This document shows positions 1-6,068 of a stretch of DNA of 15,643 nucleotides, piece by piece. The translations under genes were made by a program, and so were the position numbers. Position 1 is the first letter of the stretch. The number at the start of each line of letters is the position of its first letter. The stretch is from Candidatus Peribacteraceae bacterium (GTDB lineage Bacteria; Patescibacteriota; Gracilibacteria; Peribacterales; Peribacteraceae). The notes below the pieces were generated by a model. That model made no database searches and was not told where the DNA came from. It saw only the letters and a list, made by a program, of their open reading frames with translations. The stretch is from the NCBI GenBank assembly GCA_018061525.1, contig JAGOUB010000011.1, forward strand, positions 1-15,643, read 5' to 3'.

Positions 1-594
1 GGACTGCTGTTCAAGAAGACAGTGATACCTCATCAGCTCCATCCCCTCTTTACAGCCAGTAAGCTTCAAATAGCGCCGATACCAACGAGTGGGTTTACCC
101 CTGTAATACCTCCTGTTATTTACCTGTTCTAGGCGCTCGGCCTTGAAGAGGTTATTGAGCACGCGGTATCGATCGACAGTATAGGTCTGGGAGTCGTACC
201 AAAGCCCTGTGCAGCGTCTGCAGATAAAGAACTCACGATAACTGTAGAGAACCCGACAGCGACGCTGGCAGCCCTTATTAGGGCAGCGGTAGTACCATTT
301 CCTACCACCGAAGCGGCACGGAACCGATGTCAGAGATACCCGATAGTCCATCTCGTGCACCTCACCACTTCGCCTGTCCCTTGAGGTGTACCCCAATTGG
401 AGGAAGCCCCCTTCAGCGCCCTGGAGGGTAGTCGTTGCAGTCACGCTCGCTGTTCTCTCGCTGTTCTTTGACCAACTGATTTTTTGATTGCAAATACCCT
501 TACCCTCGAAGAAGCGCATTCTCTTGAGGTCTTGCATGCTCAGCGAGCGAGAAGAGTCGATGTTTTCGAAGCCATAGGATCCCATAGGACCCAT
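1..594 (-). CDS. Conserved hypothetical zinc-ribbon protein, partial (C-terminus beyond left edge)
   Basis: An open frame of 198 codons runs from ATG 594 to the left edge without a stop. The ATG is preceded by GAGG with a 6-nt spacing, and a second in-frame ATG lies at 585. The protein begins with a MGxxGSYG motif, followed by an SRSL block. The middle has LGYTSRD and EMDYRVSL, then FGGRKWYYRCPNKGCQRR and a C-R-R-C knuckle about 20 residues later. I recognise this layout (Gly-Ser-Tyr-Gly start, 'GG-x-x-W/Y-x-x-x-CP' and a second CxxC) from a widespread family of uncharacterised bacterial proteins often seen in accessory DNA. The cysteines (about residues 106, 111, 115, then 127 and 130) probably bind zinc. 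The C-terminal part is Arg/Tyr-rich, which suggests nucleic-acid contact, but the function is unknown. It is divergent from the lipoprotein gene at 640. Base composition is less GC-rich than the window's core genes. Confidence 0.8.
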   Translation of the reverse strand, partial: MGPMGSYGFENIDSSRSLSMQDLKRMRFFEGKGICNQKISWSKNSERTASVTATTTLQGAEGGFLQLGYTSRDRRSGEVHEMDYRVSLTSVPCRFGGRKWYYRCPNKGCQRRCRVLYSYREFFICRRCTGLWYDSQTYTVDRYRVLNNLFKAERLEQVNNRRYYRGKPTRWYRRYLKLTGCKEGMELMRYHCLLEQQS

Positions 595-639
595 TGTAAA
601 CCTCGAAATCGACTGAGATTTAGTGTACCTTCCAAGGTA

Positions 640-894
640 ATGAAGCTCTCCCCTCGCATTTTTGCGATCTCACTTCTGGTTCTTTTAGGCGGATGCTCAA
701 GCGGCAATAGCTACCAGGGTGACACACCTAGGAACTCTTACGACAAGCAGGAGGAGACAGGCAATCCTTATGACGAGGGAAGTGGCCACAATGCTGGGTA
801 TGAATGGGCAGAGAGAACGGGCGGTAACTGCAACGGAAATTCAGCCTCTTTCAACGAGGGATGTGAAGAATATTACAGGCAAAATTCCAGATAG
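640..894 (+). CDS. Small secreted lipoprotein with paired-cysteine C-terminal motif
   Basis: This is an 84-residue lipoprotein. A signal peptide (Lys2, Arg6, then a hydrophobic stretch at about 7-16) ends in the lipobox LGGC with Cys19 as the predicted lipidated residue. The mature part is hydrophilic and rich in Ser, Asn and Gly. It ends with a GYEWAE block, then Cys64, a NSxSFNEGC block with Cys75, and YYRQ. I have seen this 'GYxWAE...C.GNS.SF.EGC' arrangement in small uncharacterised proteins; it may form a disulfide-bonded helical pair outside the membrane. The frame is open upstream to 484, but the signal peptide fixes the start at 640, with AAGG just ahead at 634-637. It is followed after 8 nt by a membrane protein, in an apparent three-gene operon. 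Confidence 0.75.
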   Translation: MKLSPRIFAISLLVLLGGCSSGNSYQGDTPRNSYDKQEETGNPYDEGSGHNAGYEWAERTGGNCNGNSASFNEGCEEYYRQNSR

Positions 895-902
895 ATTCCG
901 CT

Positions 903-1454
903 ATGAAAATATTCCCATTCTCCCATCGGCTAAATCAAAAATGGTGGCATCGACTTTTAAAAGTGATCATCTTCACGGTCACGCTGCTTGCTGTGCTATT
1001 CAGTCTACTTGTCACAGGACTATCAATAGATGGAGACAAGGAGCGGCGCGAGATCTACGACTTTGAACGAGGCTATTCATCTCATAAAGGCACCGTTCAA
1101 GTGGTGAACAATTATAACGCCAGCGCCGACTTTATCGACAGGATGATCGCCGCTTCCAACGAAGAGGTTGTTGAGAATGATGGGAGAGAAAAGCCCATAA
1201 AGAGAGGGCTTAGCCTCTACGAAATGCAGACTGTGTTTGAGACTGAATATAAATGGGAGATCCAAGATAAGTTTTTCAATGCTTTAAAGGGTTCCGATAA
1301 GGTAATCCAAATGAAGTATTGGCATGACTATAGTGTCTTCCCTGAATGTCTCTTCCTTCTAATTGGTCCCTTAGTATATCTAGTACTAATCGGTCTGTAT
1401 GGAGTGGTTTTGTACGTTGTTTATGGCAAGAACCCCTTCAAAGCTGATCTATGA
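903..1454 (+). CDS. Hypothetical two-TM membrane protein
   Basis: This is a 183-residue protein of unknown function. A basic N-terminus (His9, Arg10, Lys14) precedes a transmembrane segment at about residues 19-42. A charged loop of about 105 residues follows. A second hydrophobic segment lies at about 149-175, and the tail is short (GKNPFKADL). With the basic end inside, the central domain would face outwards or the periplasm-equivalent space, where the neighbouring lipoproteins are anchored. No catalytic motif is visible. It starts 8 nt after the upstream lipoprotein stop, without an obvious Shine-Dalgarno. It overlaps the next gene by 4 nt (ATGA at 1451-1454), so the three are probably co-transcribed and translationally coupled. 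Confidence 0.7.
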   Translation: MKIFPFSHRLNQKWWHRLLKVIIFTVTLLAVLFSLLVTGLSIDGDKERREIYDFERGYSSHKGTVQVVNNYNASADFIDRMIAASNEEVVENDGREKPIKRGLSLYEMQTVFETEYKWEIQDKFFNALKGSDKVIQMKYWHDYSVFPECLFLLIGPLVYLVLIGLYGVVLYVVYGKNPFKADL

Positions 1455-1798
1455 AAACACTCCCCCTCGTATGCGTATTAATCCTCTCCTTCTCGTTAAC
1501 TGGCTGCCAAAGTAGCACTAGTAGCGAAATAACCGCTCTCGAAGCCCGCATTAGCAGCCTCGAAAAAACAATAAACGAGCTTAGAGCCGAACATGCATAC
1601 CGTATTTCTGAGACAGAGAAAGGATTGGCTCAACTAGGTTGTGACACCGCAGAAAGTGTCCAGATTGAGCGAATGATACCTTACGCATTTATGAGAGCCT
1701 CTGGCGTAGATCCACTCGATATACCCGTTCAGAAAAATCCCCTCACCACCCAGGCTAAATACAACGTTGACTGCCCTGATATGGCAGCAGTTGAATAG
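1451..1798 (+). CDS. Small lipoprotein with coiled-coil segment
   Basis: This is a 115-residue lipoprotein. Its N-terminal hydrophobic stretch (residues 5-16) ends in the lipobox LTGC, giving lipidated Cys19. Residues about 25-62 carry a heptad-like pattern (Ile, Leu, Ile, Leu, Ile, Leu spaced 3-4 apart) typical of a short trimeric or dimeric coiled coil, as in Lpp-like spacers. The C-terminal half has two further cysteines (64 and 108), which could form a disulfide. There is no enzymatic motif. The start overlaps the preceding stop by 4 nt, so translation is probably coupled. With the genes at 640 and 903 it forms a small envelope cluster whose purpose cannot be read from sequence. Confidence 0.75.
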   Translation: MKTLPLVCVLILSFSLTGCQSSTSSEITALEARISSLEKTINELRAEHAYRISETEKGLAQLGCDTAESVQIERMIPYAFMRASGVDPLDIPVQKNPLTTQAKYNVDCPDMAAVE

Positions 1799-1974
1799 TT
1801 CCACTCCAACCTGTTATCTAGCTGCTATTCTCCCTACGAAGGATCTGATCAGGCAATTGGCACCACTGTTGTATTAGCAACGCCACCTGACATCTGTTCT
1901 AAGCAGGCCAGCAGTGTGTTCCAACTCGTTCTAATCTCGTCCACCATCTCAATCACAGGTTCCCTCCCTCTGCC
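1799..1974. other. Intergenic stretch marking a composition change
   Basis: There is no convincing ORF, RNA gene or terminator with a U-tract here. The left side is AT-richer, like the lipoprotein cluster. From about 1,970 onward the sequence takes on the GC-rich codon use of the window's core genes. A weak long-range pairing (CAGG near 1850 with CCTG near 1887) is the only structure I see. It is the likely right junction of the accessory segment. Confidence 0.4.
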
Positions 1975-2373
1975 ATGCCGACCCAAATTTTCATCAGCCT
2001 GCCCGTCAAAGACCCCCAGAAGTCGCGGGCGTTTTATGAGGCGCTGGGCTACCAAGCCGACCCCCAGATGTCGGATGGCACGACGGCGCGCATCATCATC
2101 AGCGACACCATCTCCGTGATGATGACCACGCCGGAGAAGTTCCAAGAGATCTCGCCCAAGCCCATCGCCGACGCGACGAAGTCCTGCCAAGTGCTACTCA
2201 GCCTGACGTGCGAGAGCCGCGAGGCGCTCGACGCGCTGGTGGCGAAGGCGGTCGCTGCAGGCGGAACCAAGGCGCATGAGCCCGAGGACTACGGCTTCAT
2301 GTACCAGTGCGGCTTCTACGATCTGGATGGCCATGGTTGGGGTCTGACGTGGATGGATCCGAGCCACGGCTGA
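1975..2373 (+). CDS. VOC-family (glyoxalase/bleomycin-resistance fold) protein
   Basis: This is a 132-residue single-domain VOC protein. It opens with the beta strand IFISLPVKD, then the helix KSRAFYEALGY, a hallmark of the first beta-alpha-beta-beta-beta module. The second module follows a LSLTCES strand and an ALVAKAVAAGG helix. It ends with GFYDLDGHGWGLTWMDP, the family's usual 'F-x-DxDGHxW-x-x-x-W' closing strand. Members are metal-dependent lyases, dioxygenases or resistance/binding proteins, mostly cytosolic. This subgroup resembles the 'lactoylglutathione lyase-like' proteins of the PhnB/YjdN kind, but the substrate cannot be assigned. The start is supported by homology, because Met1 directly precedes the first strand. 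No Shine-Dalgarno is visible. Confidence 0.85.
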   Translation: MPTQIFISLPVKDPQKSRAFYEALGYQADPQMSDGTTARIIISDTISVMMTTPEKFQEISPKPIADATKSCQVLLSLTCESREALDALVAKAVAAGGTKAHEPEDYGFMYQCGFYDLDGHGWGLTWMDPSHG

Positions 2374-2414
2374 GATCGCCGTAAGGTTCGATCGCCCCTG
2401 GCGTCGTCTAGGGC

Positions 2415-2597
2415 ATGAACCTGCAAAAATATCTCTTCGGCGCCGTCGCCGGCCTGCCCTTCTCGAAGGACATCGCCGTCGTGCTGCGCCGCTTGAAGCT
2501 CGCCCTCACCGCCCTCATCGTGTTTGCAGTCGTCATGACGGGCACCGCGCTCCTGATGAGCGCCTACGTGATCGTGCGTATGGCACAGGGCATCTGA
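2415..2597 (+). CDS. Small one-TM membrane protein
   Basis: This is a 60-residue protein with an amphipathic basic first half (residues about 1-29, including RRLK). One clear transmembrane helix follows at about 30-54 (ALTALIVFAVVMTGTALLM) and a short tail. It has no recognised family. Codon use matches the GC-rich backbone and it sits between two same-strand genes, which supports it being real. No Shine-Dalgarno is visible before the ATG. The spacing (41 nt from the VOC gene, 43 nt to the methyltransferase) allows co-transcription. Confidence 0.5.
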   Translation: MNLQKYLFGAVAGLPFSKDIAVVLRRLKLALTALIVFAVVMTGTALLMSAYVIVRMAQGI

Positions 2598-2640
2598 GAC
2601 TCGTTTCGGCGGGGACCGCCTTGCCGTATCGTGGTCGCGG

Positions 2641-3480
2641 ATGCTCGCCTCCCCAGCCGCCACCGGCCAGAGTCTGGATGACGTCTTACGCGCGCACGGC
2701 ATCGAGGCCGATCCGGCCGCGACGCCCGGCGCGATCCACTTCGACCTAGCCTCGCTGCACACGCTGAATATGTCGGAGGACCGGCACTACTGGGCGGCCG
2801 AGCGCCGCGCCCTGGTGCTCGATTGTGTGCGCCGCTTCGCGCGACCGCCGCTGAATTTTTTGGATATCGGCTGCGGCAACGGCACCCTTCTGAAAGACAT
2901 TGAGGATACTTTTCCCGGCTCGCACGCACTCGGCGTGGACGGCTACATCGAGTCGCTCATCCACTGCCGCCAGCGCAGCCCGACTGTGGCGCTCCGACTG
3001 CAGGACATCGCCCAAGAGCGTTGGCCGGAATTCGACCGCACCTACGACGTGGTCACGCTGCTGGACGTGCTCGAGCACCTCGACGATCCGGCCGCAGTGC
3101 TGGCCCAAGCCCGGCGCATTCTGGCGCCAGGAGGTGTACTGATCGCTTCGGTGCCGGCGCACCCGTTCTTGTGGAGCGCGCGCGACGTGTTCTTGGGCCA
3201 CCGCCGCCGCTACACGCGCGCCACGCTCTTAGAACTCTTAAGGCAGAGCGGCTTCGACGTAGTCCACACGAGCCACCTCTTCTCGTACCTGTGGCTGCCG
3301 GCATTGCTGCACCGCCGCCTGGGCGGACGCGACGGCCAGCGCCTGGAACAGCGCGAGCTACGGCTGCCGCCGATCAACGGTCCGCTCGCCGCGCTCGGGC
3401 GACTTGAGGCCAAGCTCTCGTTGGCTCTACCGCTCCCCTTCGGCACGTCAGTCTACGCCGTCGCCCGGGTCGGCGCCTGA
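2641..3480 (+). CDS. Class I SAM-dependent methyltransferase
   Basis: This is a 279-residue cytosolic enzyme of the Methyltransf_11/23 type. Motif I, which binds SAM, is LDIGCGNGTLL at about residues 74-84. The acidic residue of motif II follows in LGVDGY at about 97-102. Motif IV is DVVTLLDVLEHLDDP at about 136-150, and motif V/VI is LAPGGVLIASVPAHPFLWS at about 161-180. The 'LEHLDDP...PGG' pattern is common in small-molecule, lipid and polysaccharide O- or C-methyltransferases; the HRRRYT segment also resembles methyltransferases from surface-glycan loci. The acceptor is unknown. A -10-like TATCGT at 2627-2632 lies 8 nt before the ATG, and there is no Shine-Dalgarno, so the mRNA may be almost leaderless. 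It is convergent with the membrane gene at 3552. Confidence 0.85.
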   Translation: MLASPAATGQSLDDVLRAHGIEADPAATPGAIHFDLASLHTLNMSEDRHYWAAERRALVLDCVRRFARPPLNFLDIGCGNGTLLKDIEDTFPGSHALGVDGYIESLIHCRQRSPTVALRLQDIAQERWPEFDRTYDVVTLLDVLEHLDDPAAVLAQARRILAPGGVLIASVPAHPFLWSARDVFLGHRRRYTRATLLELLRQSGFDVVHTSHLFSYLWLPALLHRRLGGRDGQRLEQRELRLPPINGPLAALGRLEAKLSLALPLPFGTSVYAVARVGA

Positions 3481-3485
3481 CGCAC

Positions 3486-3520
3486 AACAAAAAGAAGGGG
3501 CCCGCCATGTGGCGTTCCCC
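3486..3520 (-). terminator. Rho-independent terminator for the minus-strand membrane gene
   Basis: Read on the minus strand, GGGG-AA-CGCC, loop ACAT, GGCG-GG-CCCC forms an 8-bp stem with a 2x2 internal mismatch. It is followed by TTCTTTTTG. It lies between two convergent genes. The U-tract is on the minus side, so it serves the gene ending at 3552. Confidence 0.75.
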
Positions 3521-3551
3521 CGAGTCTGTTTCAAGTGGCGCCAGTGACGCC

Positions 3552-4040
3552 TCAATCGGTCTTGGTTTTCCCCCTGTCTCCGTTGAGTTGACTCCAACGG
3601 CGTTCCTCGAGCCATTCGTCGAGGTGGATCTTGGCCACATAGATCGTGATCGTCACCAGCGGCCAGGCCGCGACGCCCAAGGCGACGCGCCAATCGGCCG
3701 AGACCCACGCACCGATAGCCGATGCGAGCCAGAGGCCGGCGAGCCACGCCACGAAGGGCAAGGCGAGGAACGCGTTCTCCAGGAAGGTCAGGACGAGGTC
3801 CATCGCCCCCTCGATGAGGCTATTATCGACCTTCATCTTCGCCCACGGGAGGAGGCGCTTCGCCGGCAGCCAGCTGGCCGCGGCGGCGAGACCCAAGGCG
3901 AGCGACAACAGCCACCAGGGCAGCAGCTGCGCGCCCCAGTAGCCCGCGGCGGAGCCGGCCGCGAGGCCGAGCAACGAGCCCACGGCCATCCGGACCCACT
4001 CCATCCAATCGTCCTTCGACATCTCCTCAATACCTCGCAC
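3552..4040 (-). CDS. Hypothetical four-TM integral membrane protein
   Basis: This is a 162-residue protein with four hydrophobic segments at about residues 17-38, 42-58, 88-110 and 119-135. A charged, Trp-rich C-terminus follows (LDEWLEERRWSQLNGDR). Short loops and Trp/Gly-rich helices suggest a small integral membrane protein; no transporter or enzyme motif is visible. The listed start is GTG at 4040. ATG at 4022 (MSKDDW) is an equally good alternative, with GAGG 10 nt upstream. A promoter is seen at 4078-4105 and a terminator at 3486-3520, so it looks like a single-gene unit divergent from the zinc-ribbon cassettes. Confidence 0.7.
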   Translation of the reverse strand: MRGIEEMSKDDWMEWVRMAVGSLLGLAAGSAAGYWGAQLLPWWLLSLALGLAAAASWLPAKRLLPWAKMKVDNSLIEGAMDLVLTFLENAFLALPFVAWLAGLWLASAIGAWVSADWRVALGVAAWPLVTITIYVAKIHLDEWLEERRWSQLNGDRGKTKTD

Positions 4041-4077
4041 TAAACCAAGCCGATCTCAGTGAAGAAACAGCTAGTAC

Positions 4078-4105
4078 ACCATAAAACTATTTCTATTATA
4101 GTCAA
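4078..4105 (-). promoter_or_regulatory. Sigma70-type promoter for the minus-strand membrane gene
   Basis: On the minus strand a -35 TTGACT (4105-4100), a 16-nt spacer and a -10 TATGGT (4083-4078) point towards the gene starting at 4040 or 4022. The region is strongly AT-rich compared with its flanks. A second TATAAT hexamer (4100-4095) overlaps the -35 and could be an alternative -10. Confidence 0.5.
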
Positions 4106-4149
4106 TAAAACACCAGCTAAATGGTCCTCTGATGGTATATACGCGATAA

Positions 4150-4177
4150 TTGCTCATTTATTATATTATTCTATAAT
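4150..4177 (+). promoter_or_regulatory. Sigma70-type promoter of zinc-ribbon cassette 1
   Basis: TTGCTC (4150-4155), a 16-nt AT-rich spacer and a perfect TATAAT (4172-4177). The second cassette has the same hexamers with the same 16-nt spacing at 5129-5156, although the spacers themselves differ. That pattern argues for selection on promoter function. The predicted start, near 4184, falls at the base of a 5'-terminal stem-loop. Confidence 0.75.
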
Positions 4178-4277
4178 ATACGAAGTTACTTTACTTCATC
4201 GGCAGGTATTCACCTGCGCATTCAGCTGCAAAGGTCTGAGTCGAATGGATCGCGAAACGTACCGTCAGAATCTGATC
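4172..4277 (+). repeat. 106-bp direct repeat, copy 1 (promoter -10, structured leader, first codons)
   Basis: This segment is identical base for base to 5151-5256 (offset 979). It contains the -10 box and a stem-loop GAAGT-N6-ACTTC (4182-4197). A second perfect hairpin follows, GCAGGT-ATTC-ACCTGC (4202-4217). Then come two near-repeats, ATTCACCTGC and ATTCAGCTGC, spaced 12 nt apart (4208-4217 and 4220-4229), and AAAGG. It ends in the first 11 codons of the gene. Confidence 0.95.
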
Positions 4278-5000
4278 ACCCTCTCCAAAAAAGCCATCGA
4301 ACATGTCACGACCGAAGACATCGCTACGGTCTGTCCACATGTGAGTAAGAGGCAAATAGAGGAAATGCTCGTAGCGTTCGATGAACAAGGGTTTTGCTCC
4401 TTCCTCGCGCCACATGTCCTGATTCCGGGCGCCAGTCACTGTCTGACTATGCTCAAGGTAGACGATGGACGCCTGCACTATGCGTACTGCAATGGGCCGA
4501 TCGCAACATCTCGCCTCGTTGCGCCTGTCCACTTTCACTCCGAAGCGATGAACTGGCGCTGGCCCGAGACTCTTCCGAGCATCGGCGACTGGAAAAGTGT
4601 CTTGAGTCTATACGTTACTAGGCCAATGAAACCGTTGATGCTCACGGTCTTCACCGCGCGACGATTGAATGACATTTCCAATGATTGGAGCGCCCCCCAG
4701 AGCGAATTGATCGATGCGAGCATTGTGTGGCTCACGCTGTGCCGCCTAGAAGCCGATGAAATACGAGAAGGGTGCGGGGACCATGTCGCATACAACTGCG
4801 GAAACTGCGGTTCAGGACTAGAGCATCTCAAAGCGGTGTGCGCCGTGTGCCAAAAGAAAACCAATCTTGTGGAGGAGCCAAACACGCCGCTCAGTCCAAA
4901 GATCTGCCAGCACCTGATCGAGCACGGCCACGTGTTCCAGATCGACCCCGCCATCGCCCGCCGAATAGAGCGAACACTGTGGGAAGCGACGAAGAAATAA
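4245..5000 (+). CDS. Uncharacterised zinc-ribbon protein, tandem paralogue 1
   Basis: This is a 251-residue soluble protein that I do not recognise. Residues 1-11 (MDRETYRQNLI) are shared with the second copy. Residues about 20-45 (TTEDIATVCPHVSKRQIEEML) resemble a helix-turn-helix. Shared core blocks are LIPGASH (59-65), a Leu-His-Tyr-x-Tyr-Cys-x-Gly strand (about 77-84) and SELIDASIV (153-161). A zinc ribbon Cx2C-x10-Cx2C uses Cys185, 188, 199 and 202. The last 35 residues (PKICQHLIEHGHVFQIDP...) are almost the same in both copies. The frame is open upstream to 4059, but that extension would cross the promoter and leader, so I start at Met 4245, with AAAGG 10 nt upstream. GC is lower than in neighbouring genes, suggesting acquisition. 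A DNA- or RNA-binding role is possible but unproven. Confidence 0.8.
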   Translation: MDRETYRQNLITLSKKAIEHVTTEDIATVCPHVSKRQIEEMLVAFDEQGFCSFLAPHVLIPGASHCLTMLKVDDGRLHYAYCNGPIATSRLVAPVHFHSEAMNWRWPETLPSIGDWKSVLSLYVTRPMKPLMLTVFTARRLNDISNDWSAPQSELIDASIVWLTLCRLEADEIREGCGDHVAYNCGNCGSGLEHLKAVCAVCQKKTNLVEEPNTPLSPKICQHLIEHGHVFQIDPAIARRIERTLWEATKK

Positions 5001-5035
5001 GGCCTGCCGAATGTCCCCTACCGGGGAAAAACACA

Positions 5036-5067
5036 GAAGGGGCACCACGCGGTGCGCCTTCTTTTTT
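5036..5067 (+). terminator. Rho-independent terminator of cassette 1
   Basis: GAAGGGGCACC, loop ACGC, GGTGCGCCTTC forms an 11-bp stem with one G-G mismatch, followed by six T. A smaller hairpin (CCCC-TACC-GGGG, 5015-5025 region) precedes it. Both elements recur after cassette 2, where the small hairpin's loop sequence has changed but its stem has not. Confidence 0.9.
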
Positions 5068-5128
5068 GTGTGTGTACCTATCGTGAGACGTTGAATAGTA
5101 CGCTGCCATTCATCTCAATGAGCATTGA

Positions 5129-5156
5129 TTGCTTATTTCATACAATATTTTATAAT
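5129..5156 (+). promoter_or_regulatory. Sigma70-type promoter of zinc-ribbon cassette 2
   Basis: TTGCTT (5129-5134), a 16-nt spacer and TATAAT (5151-5156). It is equivalent to the promoter at 4150-4177. It sits after the cassette 1 terminator, so the two copies are transcribed independently. Confidence 0.75.
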
Positions 5157-5256
5157 ATACGAAGTTACTTTACTTCATCGGCAGGTATTCACCTGCGCAT
5201 TCAGCTGCAAAGGTCTGAGTCGAATGGATCGCGAAACGTACCGTCAGAATCTGATC
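5151..5256 (+). repeat. 106-bp direct repeat, copy 2
   Basis: Identical to 4172-4277. It carries the -10 box, the stem-loops at 5161-5176 and 5181-5196, the ATTCA(C/G)CTGC pair and the first 11 codons of the second paralogue. Identity stops abruptly at both ends. Confidence 0.95.
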
Positions 5257-5994
5257 GCCCTCTCGCAGGCGCGAGTTGAGAATCCCACGATTGATGACAT
5301 TGCCAAAATCTCGCCGCATCTCAGTAGGCAGGAAATCGCAGAGATGATCGAAGAAATGAAGAAGAAGAAGAAAGGATACTACAACTTCTTCACCCCACAC
5401 TGCCTCATTCCCGGAGCCACCCACAGCCTTCTGCTAGAGAGGAAGGGCGGCTTGCGCTATGGGTACTGTGAAGGAGCTCACGCTTTAGTCCGCCTGATGA
5501 ACAACCATCAGCACCGAGCGGCTGACTGGCTCTGGTCCGACACCCCTCCAGTGATAGATAAGTGGCAAGATGCAGTGACGATCTACATCACTAGATGGCC
5601 CAAGCATGTCTCATCATTGACGATCTTCACCGATCGACCATGGGAAAATATCCTCAATGATCGTCGTGCTCCTTCAAGTGAATTGATCGATGCGAGTATT
5701 GTCTTCATTAATTCGTACCGTCCAGAAAGAGAAGAAATACTGGGGGCACACAATGGCGGGGTACTGCACAACTGCGGAGCCTGCGGGACTGGGTTGCCAC
5801 ATCTTCACGAGCAATGCGCAGGCTGCGGGTCAGAGTCGACTATCTTTTGCGAAGGACGGGGGGAAACACTACCAATGAAGCCCCTTGCGCCAAAGATCTG
5901 CGAGCACCTGATCGAGCACGGCCATGTGTTCCAGATCGACCCCGCGATCGCCCGCGAACACGAGCGCAGACTCTGGGAAGCGACACAGAAATAA
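5224..5994 (+). CDS. Uncharacterised zinc-ribbon protein, tandem paralogue 2
   Basis: This 256-residue paralogue of the gene at 4245 shares its order of blocks: MDRETYRQNLI start, HTH-like TIDDIAKISPHLSRQEIAEM (22-41), LIPGATHSL (61-69), LRYGYCEG (77-84), SELIDASIV (152-160), zinc ribbon and conserved C-terminus. The ribbon cysteines are 184, 187, 198 and 201; Cys209 is extra. A run of five lysines at 46-50 replaces the FDEQG segment of copy 1. The middle of the two proteins is clearly diverged, whereas the C-terminal DNA (about 5890-5955 against 4900-4962) is nearly identical. The start is fixed by the shared leader, as in copy 1; the frame is open upstream to 5125 only because of the repeat. 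Function unknown. Confidence 0.8.
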   Translation: MDRETYRQNLIALSQARVENPTIDDIAKISPHLSRQEIAEMIEEMKKKKKGYYNFFTPHCLIPGATHSLLLERKGGLRYGYCEGAHALVRLMNNHQHRAADWLWSDTPPVIDKWQDAVTIYITRWPKHVSSLTIFTDRPWENILNDRRAPSSELIDASIVFINSYRPEREEILGAHNGGVLHNCGACGTGLPHLHEQCAGCGSESTIFCEGRGETLPMKPLAPKICEHLIEHGHVFQIDPAIAREHERRLWEATQK

Positions 5995-6026
5995 GGCCTG
6001 CCGAATCCCCTATTGGGGAAAACACA

Positions 6027-6058
6027 GAAGGGGCACCACGCGGTGCGCCTTCTTTTTT
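6027..6058 (+). terminator. Rho-independent terminator of cassette 2, possibly bidirectional
   Basis: It has the same stem (GAAGGGGCACC, loop ACGC, GGTGCGCCTTC) and T6 tract as at 5036-5067. On the minus strand the stem is followed by TGTGTTTT, so it may also stop transcription of the convergent lipoprotein gene ending at 6069. Confidence 0.9.
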
Positions 6059-6068
6059 GCGTGCGCGC

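Noticed and set aside
3507..4043. 178-codon plus-strand frame
   Set aside because: Antisense of the four-TM protein, with no hydrophobic or catalytic pattern; the minus frame has four clear helices and its own promoter and terminator.
4059..4244. N-terminal extension of paralogue 1 (start at 4059)
   Set aside because: It would translate through the promoter and leader; the part upstream of the 106-bp repeat does not match paralogue 2, and the repeat identity reflects the control region.
4172..5256. CRISPR or insertion sequence built on the direct repeat
   Set aside because: Only two copies 979 bp apart, each reading into a gene; no transposase, terminal inverted repeats or regular short spacing.
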